From positions 186,001-250,000 of the forward strand of contig JAUQXA010000018.1 of NCBI GenBank assembly GCA_030834895.1: a stretch of 64,000 nucleotides of DNA. Reading direction: 5' to 3'. The stretch comes from Anaerolineales bacterium (GTDB lineage: Bacteria; Chloroflexota; Anaerolineae; Anaerolineales; Villigracilaceae). A program made the translations under genes and the position numbers. The notes under the pieces were generated by a model. That model was not told the origin of the DNA, did no database searches, and saw only the letters and a list, made by a program, of their open reading frames with translations. Positions 33,304-42,124 of this stretch are shown here, piece by piece. Each line of letters starts with the position of its first letter. Within the stretch, counting starts at the first letter, position 1.

Positions 33304-35231
33304 TCTTCAATACTTTGGACGGTAACTGTTGGCTTGAGGGTCACAGGTTGCACCCTGAAGGTGAAACGATACATTAATTGGCCAAAGTTTACCATATCCC
33401 CATGCACCAGACGATAGCCTTCGCGGGGGATGGGCTCGTAGTTGACCCAGGTACCGGCAATCGAGCCGTTATCCAGAAGAAGGAAGCCGCCGTCTTCAGT
33501 CAGTCTCAGCCGGGCATGGACAGGGGAGATGGACGGATCATCCAAAATCTGGCCGCACTGGGTGGGGTCTGTGCCAAAAATGATTTCCTGTTCCGCAAGC
33601 GGGATCGGCGTAACGGGAAGCACCTGTCCCTCGGCATTGATGCGGATGAGTGAAGCCGGAGCGTCCACTTTGGACTTTGCCTCGGATGTGGTTTTCCTCG
33701 TGACGACAGCCCGTCTTTGGGTCTTGACTCCGGTTGTGGCGGAAAGCGGGGCGGTGGGCGGTTCCATCGCCGCCGGCACCGACTGCCTGAGTGGATCCGC
33801 TTCCGCGCGTTTTGCCTCCTGTGCGGCGCGAACGGAAGGCATCCGCAAACGTCCGCTAAGGAGGATGGCAAGCAGGGCCAGCCCGGCAAAGACGATGCCG
33901 CCAATCATGATGGGAATGCGATATTTTGCCAGCAAGGCCGGGATGCCCTGTGGCGGCTGGATCACTGTCACCACCACCGGCGAAGGCATGCTGGAGTTGC
34001 TCAACCCAAGCGAATCCACCACCTCGACCATGATCTGGTGTTCGGCACTGCTGGTATATGGCTCCAGATTCCAAGTGAATAGGTTGAAAGGCTCCGTCGT
34101 GTTTTCGTCCACGATCTCACCATCCACATACAGGGTGGTGCGTGTCAGCGAACGTTCGTACCCATCGGGAAATTCCACGTTGATTTCGATCTGCTGTTCC
34201 CTGGGCATGAGCGCTTCAAGGTCAAAAGGATCGTCTTCCGGCGCCCGGCGGGTAATCTGCAGGGAGGTGGCGATGGGGTACGCGTTCGGTGGCTGGATGT
34301 CGATACTGAAAGCTTGTTCGCCCGTGCTCAACGCGCCCGATGCCAGGTTTACGTTGACGTTGATCTTATGTTCGCCCGCAGTTTGCAGGCGGGAAGTGTA
34401 ACTAAACGTATAAACGCGGCGCAGCCCTGAAAAATAGTTCTCCGGGTCGGGAAAACGTTCGATACCCGAATAGGTGAACATGCTCCCGCCGGCCTGGATG
34501 GCGAGGTTGTTGAAGGCGGCCGCGCTGGTGCTGGTGAAGGCGGTGGCAGGTCCCACATACCAGACAAAGATACGGATGTTGTTTTCGATCGCGCGCTGAA
34601 GATAGGGTTCGAGGGTCGCCACAATGTCCCCGTCTTCCATCGGCGGGGTAATGAACAGGATGGCGCGTTTCATGCCCAGTCTCGTAGTCTGGGCGCTGAC
34701 CGTGTCCAGCGCAATTGAAAGGGATTGCAGGTTGGGCACGGCGGAGCGGAAGTTGGGCTGGAAGCCATTCAACCCAACTATGAAGTCCGCTGCGGGAGCG
34801 TGATTGATAACCGGTCCCGCCTGGCTGACGAGACTGAGGTCATCGGGCAGGTCGGCGGGGCGGCTTTGTGCCCATTCGGCCAATACCTGTGAAATGCGTT
34901 GGAAATGGGAGAAATTTGTCGCTGGGTCGCGGGTATCCAATGGCGCGCCCTGGTTGACTGCAATGACCAGTTGCAGCGGGACGGCGATCTCGTTCAGTGT
35001 GTCAACCGGCAGCGCCTGTCCATCCTCAACGATGGAAACAGCCCCGGGTTGGATTCCAGTGGCGAAGATACTGTTCGTGTCGAAGACATCTACAAACCCG
35101 GAAATCCTCGGAAAGGAGGAAACGTCCACCGGGTAGAGAGTCGCTGTGGCAAGGTTCTGTTGCGCGCGCACGGGGGATGCGGCGCCAAACAACAGACTCA
35201 AAGCAAACAGCAGAGCAGGGAACTTACGCAT
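33300..35231 (-). CDS. VWA-like and FHA-domain membrane protein
   Basis: A 643-residue protein. A signal peptide (~1-23) is followed by a VWA-like domain (~80-280) whose metal site is not preserved: the usual D-x-S-x-S is replaced by N-Q-G in the strand V-I-A-V-N-Q-G. Beta-sandwich regions follow, then one membrane helix (~435-458) and a cytosolic FHA domain at ~548-620. The FHA loop Ser and His are present (S-I-S-P-V-H-A-R), but the Gly-Arg before them is Gly-Thr, so phosphothreonine binding may be changed. Stop and PP2C start overlap. It could link an outside signal to phospho-signalling; that is inference. Confidence 0.75.
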   Translation of the reverse strand: MRKFPALLFALSLLFGAASPVRAQQNLATATLYPVDVSSFPRISGFVDVFDTNSIFATGIQPGAVSIVEDGQALPVDTLNEIAVPLQLVIAVNQGAPLDTRDPATNFSHFQRISQVLAEWAQSRPADLPDDLSLVSQAGPVINHAPAADFIVGLNGFQPNFRSAVPNLQSLSIALDTVSAQTTRLGMKRAILFITPPMEDGDIVATLEPYLQRAIENNIRIFVWYVGPATAFTSTSAAAFNNLAIQAGGSMFTYSGIERFPDPENYFSGLRRVYTFSYTSRLQTAGEHKINVNVNLASGALSTGEQAFSIDIQPPNAYPIATSLQITRRAPEDDPFDLEALMPREQQIEINVEFPDGYERSLTRTTLYVDGEIVDENTTEPFNLFTWNLEPYTSSAEHQIMVEVVDSLGLSNSSMPSPVVVTVIQPPQGIPALLAKYRIPIMIGGIVFAGLALLAILLSGRLRMPSVRAAQEAKRAEADPLRQSVPAAMEPPTAPLSATTGVKTQRRAVVTRKTTSEAKSKVDAPASLIRINAEGQVLPVTPIPLAEQEIIFGTDPTQCGQILDDPSISPVHARLRLTEDGGFLLLDNGSIAGTWVNYEPIPREGYRLVHGDMVNFGQLMYRFTFRVQPVTLKPTVTVQSIEE

Positions 35232-36210
35232 TTGCCTCGAGAATGATCGGGTTATTCTTTTCTTCCACAGGCTGTTTTGTGACGCTCGTGTAGATCAGCG
35301 TCCAGACGGTTTGAACATAGCTCATGACAATGCCGCTCAAAACCCAGGCAACCGGCGAATATAAACATAGGAAGACGCCTGCAATGATGAAGGGTTGCCA
35401 TGACCCAATATTACCTTCCATGAAACTGATCATAAGCGGTATCATGACAATCAAGGCGGGAATCCCTATGATGATACTTGCGATCATATTTACAATGGTG
35501 AGAACCACTCCCATTGCAAATATGCCCATCACATTTTTGCTGAACACCTGCCAACCGCGAGCCAGGGAGGAGAAAACTCCCTTGTTCTCTAATATAAGGG
35601 CCCGCTCGACCTGTAGATAATATAAACCAAGCACGAACATGAAGGGGATGAGGCAGCAGCAGAACGCAAGGAAAAATAATCCAAGCACTCCAAAAATTTC
35701 AGCTTCCTCTGTAAGTAGCTCTCCCTCCAATGAGAAAAAGAACGCCACGAATATACCAACGAGGGCGAGAATGATCGGCAGCCAGACAACCAGCCATAGC
35801 CCAATCATCCGCCAGAAATACCCAAGACTCTCACCAAACAGTTCCCCGAAGCGGATTTTCTCGACGCCCATCTCGGCATGATATGCGCCGCGGATCAAAC
35901 CGATCTGTCCCACGTTTGTCAGGACAATCTGGATGAGCCACAGTACCAGGATTACACCCACAAAGACAAAAATCACCCATGGGTTTTCTTTGATCCACTC
36001 GACCGCCCTTTCAAAAAAGGCGACCATGTCCCGCATCATGTCATTTGCTAATGGATTCTCTGAAAAGTCGCCGCTGCTTGAGCGTGAATTGCCTGAACTG
36101 TTTCCACCGCTGCTGCCGCAACTGGCCAAAATGCCAAAAATCCACAAGACCTTGTGTTTCCAGATGATTTTCCAGGCATGGACAAGGACTTCGCCAAAGT
36201 TAAAATTCAT
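35224..36210 (-). CDS. Paralogous multi-pass membrane protein, array member 4
   Basis: A 328-residue membrane protein with about six hydrophobic segments, beginning M-N-F-N-F-G-E-V-L-V-H-A-W-K-I-I-W-K-H-K-V-L-W. The same N-terminal block starts the three genes upstream. This member has an extra Gly/Ser-rich, flexible loop (~30-55) with no counterpart in them. It is preceded by AAGGAG and its end overlaps the FHA gene by eight bases. Function unknown; the conserved N-terminus suggests a common membrane-insertion or partner-binding role. Confidence 0.75.
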   Translation of the reverse strand: MNFNFGEVLVHAWKIIWKHKVLWIFGILASCGSSGGNSSGNSRSSSGDFSENPLANDMMRDMVAFFERAVEWIKENPWVIFVFVGVILVLWLIQIVLTNVGQIGLIRGAYHAEMGVEKIRFGELFGESLGYFWRMIGLWLVVWLPIILALVGIFVAFFFSLEGELLTEEAEIFGVLGLFFLAFCCCLIPFMFVLGLYYLQVERALILENKGVFSSLARGWQVFSKNVMGIFAMGVVLTIVNMIASIIIGIPALIVMIPLMISFMEGNIGSWQPFIIAGVFLCLYSPVAWVLSGIVMSYVQTVWTLIYTSVTKQPVEEKNNPIILEANA

Positions 36211-36267
36211 GGTGCTCCTTTTTGAGTCGGCGGGGTGGCGCAGGCTCTTGGATTACGGTTTTCTGAA

Positions 36268-37155
36268 TCATACCTGATTCTCGGCATTTTGCGTAAGCCG
36301 AAGACTGGTGAGATCGAGCGCTGTTTTCATAAAAACGCCCATCACGCTGGATACTAGAATCATGACCGGGATGAAAACACAAAAGAAAAGAGCCGAGATC
36401 AAAGCCATGCCCAAAAGACTCACTTCCCCTCCCAATTCAAGGAGCAGGGGAAGGGCGAATGCCGGCATCATCAACGGTACGACAACGATGCTGCTCAGGA
36501 TCGAGGTGCCAAAATACACGATCAAGGTAATACCGATGTACTTCCAGACATGGGCGCGTACCACCTGGCAGGCGTACTTGATCGCGTCCATGACACTCAT
36601 GTCCCGCGTAATTACGGCTACCTCGGCGGCTTCCGTGATCCCGATCACCAGGAACATCAACGGCGTAAGCAAAAGCATAATAGGTTGCATACAAATCGAA
36701 GCCATTCCAAAGGTGACGAGGATTAACACAAGCCCGAGCAGGGTAAAGATGCCATAAGCAAGCAGAAGCGTCAAATTGACCGCCAGCGTTACGCCAAGGA
36801 TGCGCCAAAAATATGGCCTACCATCCCTGAGTAGATCCATGAGTTTGGTCGAGCCTTCTCCTCGTTCCGCACGGATGATCCCCAATGTGGCGGCTGAACT
36901 GCAAAGAGAACTAACCATATAATTTACGGCGGTGGTTAATACAAATAGCAGGAGGAAAACAATTCCCAAAACCGCATACGCTATACCCGGCAGGTCTGCT
37001 TCCGCGACCCAAATGACCGAAAAAAATAGGACAACGAAAAGAGCAAACGGAACAAATGCCACCAGCATTGGCAGCATGAGCAATCCCCAAATGGATTTAT
37101 GTCTCCAGGAAATTTTTCCGGCACAGGTCAGGGTATCGCCAAGATCGAAGTTCAT
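36268..37155 (-). CDS. Paralogous multi-pass membrane protein, array member 3
   Basis: A 295-residue protein, starting M-N-F-D-L-G-D-T-L-T-C-A-G-K-I-S-W-R-H-K-S-I-W. About six hydrophobic segments follow, with a conserved loop E-R-G-E-G-S-T-K-L-M-D-L-L-R-D-G-R-P-Y-F-W-R-I-L-G equivalent to K-G-A-E-K-L-A-F-M-E-L-F-R-E-S-L-P-Y-F-W-R-V-L-G in member 2. A second shared site reads A-V-I-T-R-D-M-S-V-M-D-A-I-K. It overlaps member 2 by four bases. Confidence 0.75.
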   Translation of the reverse strand: MNFDLGDTLTCAGKISWRHKSIWGLLMLPMLVAFVPFALFVVLFFSVIWVAEADLPGIAYAVLGIVFLLLFVLTTAVNYMVSSLCSSAATLGIIRAERGEGSTKLMDLLRDGRPYFWRILGVTLAVNLTLLLAYGIFTLLGLVLILVTFGMASICMQPIMLLLTPLMFLVIGITEAAEVAVITRDMSVMDAIKYACQVVRAHVWKYIGITLIVYFGTSILSSIVVVPLMMPAFALPLLLELGGEVSLLGMALISALFFCVFIPVMILVSSVMGVFMKTALDLTSLRLTQNAENQV

Positions 37156-38081
37156 AATCCCGCCTCTTGAGGTTCTTCTCCCAAAATAATAGGCTGATTT
37201 GCGTTAAGGTTCAAACGGATGTATGCCACTGCCCAGGCAGTTTGGAAGAAGGTAAGCAGGATTCCCTGAACGACATACAATAAGACGAACGTGATCGGGA
37301 AGACGACAAAAAAGATTACAGGTATGAAATTTTCGAAACTACCTTGCGATTCCATCCCAAAGGGGAGCATCATCATTGGGACTATCATGGGGAAGGCTGG
37401 AATCATGGAGAGAAAGTACATCCCAAAATAGAGGATCAACGTCAGCAGAGTCACAGCTAACCAGTTTGTGCGGAAAAGTTTCCAGCTGTGTGAGATGGCA
37501 TTTAAGGTGCTCATGTCATCTGCAATGATGGCCGCCTGTGCCAATTCCAAAATGGAAGCGCCAACCAGCAAAACCGGGATCAACAAAAGAAAGAGCGGCA
37601 TGACGCAGATGGAGGCCAATCCAAAAGTCAACATGGAACCGAACATGAAAAAGACCATGAAGCCAAACCAGATTACCATCCATGCGCCGCCGAAAATGGC
37701 ATATAGCCCCAACACGCGCCAAAAATAAGGCAGGCTTTCGCGGAACAGTTCCATAAAGGCAAGCTTCTCTGCGCCCTTGTCCACTTTCACCGCTCCGTAG
37801 GTTGTGGTCAATTGGGCAACAATCCCCAAGAACATGATTGGAATCATGGAAATGAACATCACGACAACGAACGCCATCGCGATCCATTCCTCATTTGCAT
37901 ACTGAGCATACTGATTCCACGGTTCGGGCATGAACATTGCAAAAGCGGGATTCAGCACGAACATGAAAGGCATCACGACAATTGAAAATATACCGGGAAG
38001 CATCTGCCAGAGCCACAGTACCTTGTGATTCCAACTGATCTTCCACATTCTTTTCAAGACTTCGCCGAAATCGAACTTCAT
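37152..38081 (-). CDS. Paralogous multi-pass membrane protein, array member 2
   Basis: A 309-residue protein, starting M-K-F-D-F-G-E-V-L-K-R-M-W-K-I-S-W-N-H-K-V-L-W-L-W. It is rich in Met and Phe in the membrane segments. It carries F-R-E-S-L-P-Y-F-W-R-V-L-G and A-A-I-I-A-D-D-M-S-T-L-N-A-I-S, shared with the neighbours. It follows member 1 after nine bases. Family assignment is not recognised, but paralogy with the other three is visible. Confidence 0.75.
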   Translation of the reverse strand: MKFDFGEVLKRMWKISWNHKVLWLWQMLPGIFSIVVMPFMFVLNPAFAMFMPEPWNQYAQYANEEWIAMAFVVVMFISMIPIMFLGIVAQLTTTYGAVKVDKGAEKLAFMELFRESLPYFWRVLGLYAIFGGAWMVIWFGFMVFFMFGSMLTFGLASICVMPLFLLLIPVLLVGASILELAQAAIIADDMSTLNAISHSWKLFRTNWLAVTLLTLILYFGMYFLSMIPAFPMIVPMMMLPFGMESQGSFENFIPVIFFVVFPITFVLLYVVQGILLTFFQTAWAVAYIRLNLNANQPIILGEEPQEAGL

Positions 38082-38090
38082 TTTTTTCTC

Positions 38091-38996
38091 CTATGGGTTT
38101 GATTCTGCCACAACCAATGTCTCGATTGGACCGCTAAGCCGCAAATACATCACCGCCCAGCCAGACTGAAAGAAAGTCATACAAACTCCCGCAATTGAAG
38201 TCGGGAGAATAACCACGAGAGGGATAATTACGAAAAGAACTGTAAAGAATATGATGTTGGGATCAGGTGCGCGTGTTAAGGACATCAGCGAAATACCGAC
38301 CAAAAATGGAAAAGGCATTAATAACAAACCGAAAGGAATGGCCGTCGCATAATACAGTACTATTACTATTACCACCACATTCAATAGATTGCTTTTGAAA
38401 ATCTTCCAGGCGTGCAAAACAGCGGCAATAACCCTCATGTTATCTGCGACAATGGCTACTTGAGCCAGTTCCAATACAATCACGCTGGTTAGCCATACAA
38501 TTAAAAGGGGCAGAGCTAACAAGGTGGACAGGAGTTCCAAGGTAGAGAGAGAATTCCTGGCAACAGGTCCCAAAATGGGAGCAGAGCTAGCGCTAATCAA
38601 TGCCCACATACCGCCAAAGAGAAAATATAACCCACTTACACGCCAAACATAAGACAGGCTTTTTCGGAAAAGTTCCCTAAACGAAAGTTTTGCCGCCCCA
38701 TTTTCGATTTCCATTACGCCACAGATTGTTGTTAACTGGGCAAATATCCACATGAGAACATATGAAAGCACAAAGAGAATCCCTATCGAATTAAGGGAAA
38801 TCGACATCCAGGGTTCGATTGAAATTTGCAATTCTGGATCTTGAACCAACCTTGTAAAAATAGGGTAGTAAATAAAAGCAATTGGAAGAACAAAGATGAC
38901 CGCCATGCCAGGTATTGCCTGCCAGAGCCACAGTATTTTGTGCCTCCATCCAATTTTGAATGCGTTCCCCAGCACATCGCCAACATTAACTTTCAT
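38091..38996 (-). CDS. Paralogous multi-pass membrane protein, array member 1
   Basis: A 301-residue protein, starting M-K-V-N-V-G-D-V-L-G-N-A-F-K-I-G-W-R-H-K-I-L-W-L-W. Loop motifs F-R-K-S-L-S-Y-V-W-R-V-S-G and I-V-A-D-N-M-R-V-I-A-A-V match members 2 and 3. The start is placed where GGGAGG lies six bases upstream and where the siblings begin; the open frame would allow 14 more residues. It is the first gene of the minus-strand run ending in PP2C. Confidence 0.75.
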   Translation of the reverse strand: MKVNVGDVLGNAFKIGWRHKILWLWQAIPGMAVIFVLPIAFIYYPIFTRLVQDPELQISIEPWMSISLNSIGILFVLSYVLMWIFAQLTTICGVMEIENGAAKLSFRELFRKSLSYVWRVSGLYFLFGGMWALISASSAPILGPVARNSLSTLELLSTLLALPLLIVWLTSVIVLELAQVAIVADNMRVIAAVLHAWKIFKSNLLNVVVIVIVLYYATAIPFGLLLMPFPFLVGISLMSLTRAPDPNIIFFTVLFVIIPLVVILPTSIAGVCMTFFQSGWAVMYLRLSGPIETLVVAESNP

Positions 38997-39075
38997 CACT
39001 AACCTCCCAATCTCAAATCGTAAATCGTAAACCTGCACTGACGGTTCGTCTTTCGCTCACCGTGTCAAAGTGTCG

Positions 39076-40614
39076 CTACTCCCATTCGATTGTCGCGGGC
39101 GGCTTGCTTGTTATATCATAGACCACACGGTTAATACCTTCCACTTCATTTACAATGCGGTTGGACACCTTTGCCAGCAGGTCGTGAGGCAGGCGCGCCC
39201 AATCGGCGGTCATGAAATCCTCGGTGGTGACGACGCGAATCGCCGCCGTTTCCTGATACGTCCGCTGGTCGCCCATCACGCCCACCGATCTCACGGGGAG
39301 CAAAACTACGAATGCCTGCGAAGCCTTTCCGCCTTTACCCAAGAATCCCGCTGCCGACAATTCCTCTTGCAGGACGTGATCCGCTGCCCGCAAACGGGAC
39401 ACCCGCTCCGGGGTGCACTCTCCGAGACAGCGCACCGTCAAACCCGGACCCGGGAACGGTTGCCGCCACACGAGGCTTGGACTCAGCCCCAGGGCTTCGC
39501 CCACCAGCCGCACCTCGTCCTTGAACAGATAGCGCAGCGGCTCGACGAGTTCGAACTGCATGTCTTCAGGGAGTCCGCCCACGTTGTGGTGTGACTTGAT
39601 CTTCGCCGCCTTGCTGCGATCCGGTCCCGACGATTCGACCACATCGGGATAGATCGTCCCCTGCACCAGGTACTTCGGTTGACCGACGTTCTTTGCCTCG
39701 CGCTCGAAAATTCGGATGAACTTTTCGCCGACAATCTTGCGCTTTTGTTCGGGGTCGGTCACGCCCTTCAACGCGCCGAAGAAATCATCGCTGGCTTCGA
39801 CGGCAATCAGTTCCACGCCAAGCCCGTCATGCAGGGCGGAAGCCACCTGCTCGCCTTCCTTGTAACGCATCAAACCCGTGTCCACAAAGACAGTCACGAG
39901 TTGGTCGCCGATGGCTTTGTGAACCAGTGCCGCCGCGACGGTGGAATCCACTCCACCGCTGACAGCCGCCAGCACACGTTCCTTCCCAACCTGATCCCGA
40001 ATCCGCTTGACGCTGGTTTCGATGATGGAAGAAGGAGTCCAGTCAGGTGTCACGCCGCAGATGTCAATGGCAAAGTGTTTGAGCAATTCTGCGCCGTTGG
40101 ACGTGTGATGTACTTCGGGATGAAACTGCACGCCGAAATATTTTCTTTTCACGTCGCCCATCGCCGCAAAGGGACTGTTCCCGCTTTTTGCAAGCGCGAC
40201 AAAACCGTCGGGCAATTGTGTTACCTTGTCGCCGTGAGACATCCAGACTCTGGAGAGATTGGAGAGTAGAGGAGTGGAGAGTAGGGGTTGGATTTCTGCG
40301 GGACCGTATTCGCGTTGGGCGGAGGGGTCCACCTTGCCGCCAAGGGCGTGGGTGAGCGCCTGCATCCCGTAGCAAATGCCGAGGATGGGAAGTCCGCTTT
40401 CGAGGATGAACTTCTGAATGTAGGGCGCATTCTCCTCGTACACGGATTTCGGTCCACCGGAGAGGATGAAGCCTTTGGGGTTGATCGAGAGAATCTTATC
40501 AGCAGGGGCGTCCCAGGGGAATAACTCGCAATAGACCTGTGCCTCGCGCACGCGGCGGGCGATGATCTGGGCGTATTGTGAACCGAAGTCAAGAATAGCA
40601 ATTGATTCTGTCAT
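39076..40614 (-). CDS. guaA: GMP synthase (glutamine-hydrolysing)
   Basis: A 512-residue enzyme that converts XMP, ATP and glutamine to GMP. The glutaminase domain (~1-195) has G-I-C-Y-G-M-Q with the nucleophile Cys, and V-Q-F-H-P-E-V for the His-Glu pair. The ATP-pyrophosphatase P-loop is A-V-S-G-G-V-D-S-T-V (~225). The dimerisation domain ends I-N-R-V-V-Y-D-I-T-S-K-P-P-A-T-I-E-W-E, as is normal. Length is complete. It follows xpt on the same strand, with a hairpin between, so both serve guanine nucleotide supply. Confidence 0.97.
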   Translation of the reverse strand: MTESIAILDFGSQYAQIIARRVREAQVYCELFPWDAPADKILSINPKGFILSGGPKSVYEENAPYIQKFILESGLPILGICYGMQALTHALGGKVDPSAQREYGPAEIQPLLSTPLLSNLSRVWMSHGDKVTQLPDGFVALAKSGNSPFAAMGDVKRKYFGVQFHPEVHHTSNGAELLKHFAIDICGVTPDWTPSSIIETSVKRIRDQVGKERVLAAVSGGVDSTVAAALVHKAIGDQLVTVFVDTGLMRYKEGEQVASALHDGLGVELIAVEASDDFFGALKGVTDPEQKRKIVGEKFIRIFEREAKNVGQPKYLVQGTIYPDVVESSGPDRSKAAKIKSHHNVGGLPEDMQFELVEPLRYLFKDEVRLVGEALGLSPSLVWRQPFPGPGLTVRCLGECTPERVSRLRAADHVLQEELSAAGFLGKGGKASQAFVVLLPVRSVGVMGDQRTYQETAAIRVVTTEDFMTADWARLPHDLLAKVSNRIVNEVEGINRVVYDITSKPPATIEWE

Positions 40615-40634
40615 GGATTAATCCTGTGTCAAAA

Positions 40635-40675
40635 GTCAAAAGTCAAAGGCGGACTTTCGACCTTTGACTTTTGAC
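40635..40675. repeat. GTCAAAAGTCAAAGG inverted repeat between xpt and guaA
   Basis: Perfect 15-base arms (40635-40649 and 40661-40675) flank an 11-base loop. It lies in the ~110-base gap between xpt and guaA and has no T-run. It would form a strong RNA hairpin and could change the relative output of the two genes, or it may be a dispersed repeat. Confidence 0.6.
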
Positions 40676-40722
40676 CTATAATTTCTGAGATAAGAGGGAG
40701 CGTTTCACGTCGGACGTTTACA

Positions 40723-41295
40723 TCAATCCACAAACGTAATCTTATTATCATCCAGTGAGGCGATACACGCCAGTGCCTCGACCTGCACACCCACCTGCTT
40801 GAGCGCGTCACGTCCGCCTTCGAAGATTTTTTCGATCAACGCGCCGATGCCGACGATATGCGAGCCCGCTGCCTCTGCCAGCCGCACCAGTCCGAGGATG
40901 GTTGCGCCCGAGGCGAGGAAGTCATCGATAATCAACACCTTTTCGCCATTGGCAAGGTATTCAGGCGAGACAATCAACTCGACCATGCGTCCTTTAGTAT
41001 GTGACGGTGCAAGCGTGAGATAGACCTGGTCGGGCATGGTGACCGGCTTGGTCTTGCGGGCATATACAACGGGCAGACCGAGGTGGAAGCCGGTGGTCAG
41101 CGCCGGGGCGATGCCCGAAATTTCAGCAGTGAGGATTTTGGTCGCGCCAACATTTGCAAAGCGCTTTGCGAACTCCCGTCCGCAGGCATCCATTAATGCC
41201 GGGTCCACTTGATGATTGATGAAACTATCCACTTTCAAAATCCCACCGCCCAGAACTTGCCCCTCGCTCAAAATTCGATCCTTCAACTCCTGCAT
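40723..41295 (-). CDS. xpt: Xanthine phosphoribosyltransferase
   Basis: A 190-residue type I phosphoribosyltransferase. The PRPP-binding motif is V-L-I-I-D-D-F-L-A-S-G-A-T (~126), and Q-V-L-G-G-G-I-L-K-V-D-S-F-I-N-H-Q-V-D near the start is typical of Xpt. The enzyme makes XMP from xanthine and PRPP, which GuaA then turns into GMP. The start follows GGAGG at five bases; a 16-residue upstream extension is unsupported. No purine riboswitch could be recognised upstream. Confidence 0.92.
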   Translation of the reverse strand: MQELKDRILSEGQVLGGGILKVDSFINHQVDPALMDACGREFAKRFANVGATKILTAEISGIAPALTTGFHLGLPVVYARKTKPVTMPDQVYLTLAPSHTKGRMVELIVSPEYLANGEKVLIIDDFLASGATILGLVRLAEAAGSHIVGIGALIEKIFEGGRDALKQVGVQVEALACIASLDDNKITFVD

Positions 41296-41439
41296 TTTTG
41301 CCTCCGCATTGACTAGACAAGATTTTTGGGTGCGATTGTACAACGTGATAGGGTAAGATGACGGAGTTTTAAGACAGGGATTTTCAGCTCATGCCCGCTT
41401 AAGGTCGTCAAAATGGACTGTGTTAGAATCCTGTACTTG

Positions 41440-42105
41440 ATGGATAAAACAACTTTATTACTGGCCTCCAATTCACCGCGCCGCAAACAATTGCTTGCAC
41501 TTGGGAACTGGAAGTTCATTGTTGACGTCTCAGATGTGGATGAATCACAACAGGAAAGCGAATCACCCAAAGATTACGTATTGCGCCTTGCGAAAGCAAA
41601 GGCGCTGTCCGCGGTTGAAAAAACGCAGGGCGGGGACCTCATCGTTATCGGCTCGGATACCGCTGTGGTGGATGCTGACTCCATCCTTGGCAAGCCAACT
41701 GACAGCGAGGATGCGGCCCGGATGTTGAATCAGCTTCGAGGTCACACCCATCAGGTTTATACGGGCGTGACGTTGCACCGTGTCCGCGATGGGAAGACTC
41801 TGTCCGAGTTATGCGTGACCGATGTCCCGATGCGCGATTATTCCGATGATGAGGTTGCAGCCTACATCCAGACGGGTGACCCGCTCGACAAGGCTGGCGC
41901 GTATGCTATCCAGCATCCCGACTTCCAGCCGGTGGAATCCATGCGCGGATGCTATGCCAGCGTGATGGGACTACCGATGTGTCATGTGACCCGCGCCCTG
42001 CAGAAGTTGGATATCCCTCCCTTGGCAAACGTGCCGACGGCTTGTCGCAAACTGTTGAACTATGAATGTCCTGTTTCGGGCGCGATTCTGCGCGGCGAAA
42101 TGTAA
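41440..42105 (+). CDS. maf: Maf-like nucleotide pyrophosphatase
   Basis: A 221-residue protein of the Maf/YhdE fold. L-L-L-A-S-N-S-P-R-R-K-Q-L-L is the N-terminal phosphate-binding motif, V-I-G-S-D-T-A-V-V the central Asp site, and D-K-A-G-A-Y-A-I-Q the third motif. Maf enzymes hydrolyse dTTP/UTP or modified nucleotides to monophosphates. Upstream is an extended -10-like T-G-n-TAGAAT at 41421-41429, only ten bases before the ATG, which would give a nearly leaderless message. The transpeptidase gene follows after 19 bases. Confidence 0.9.
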   Translation: MDKTTLLLASNSPRRKQLLALGNWKFIVDVSDVDESQQESESPKDYVLRLAKAKALSAVEKTQGGDLIVIGSDTAVVDADSILGKPTDSEDAARMLNQLRGHTHQVYTGVTLHRVRDGKTLSELCVTDVPMRDYSDDEVAAYIQTGDPLDKAGAYAIQHPDFQPVESMRGCYASVMGLPMCHVTRALQKLDIPPLANVPTACRKLLNYECPVSGAILRGEM

Positions 42106-42124
42106 TGAAGGAAAAAGGAAACGA

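Noticed and set aside
41296..41439. Purine riboswitch before xpt
   Set aside because: No conserved junction or loop motifs of the purine aptamer could be found on the minus strand.
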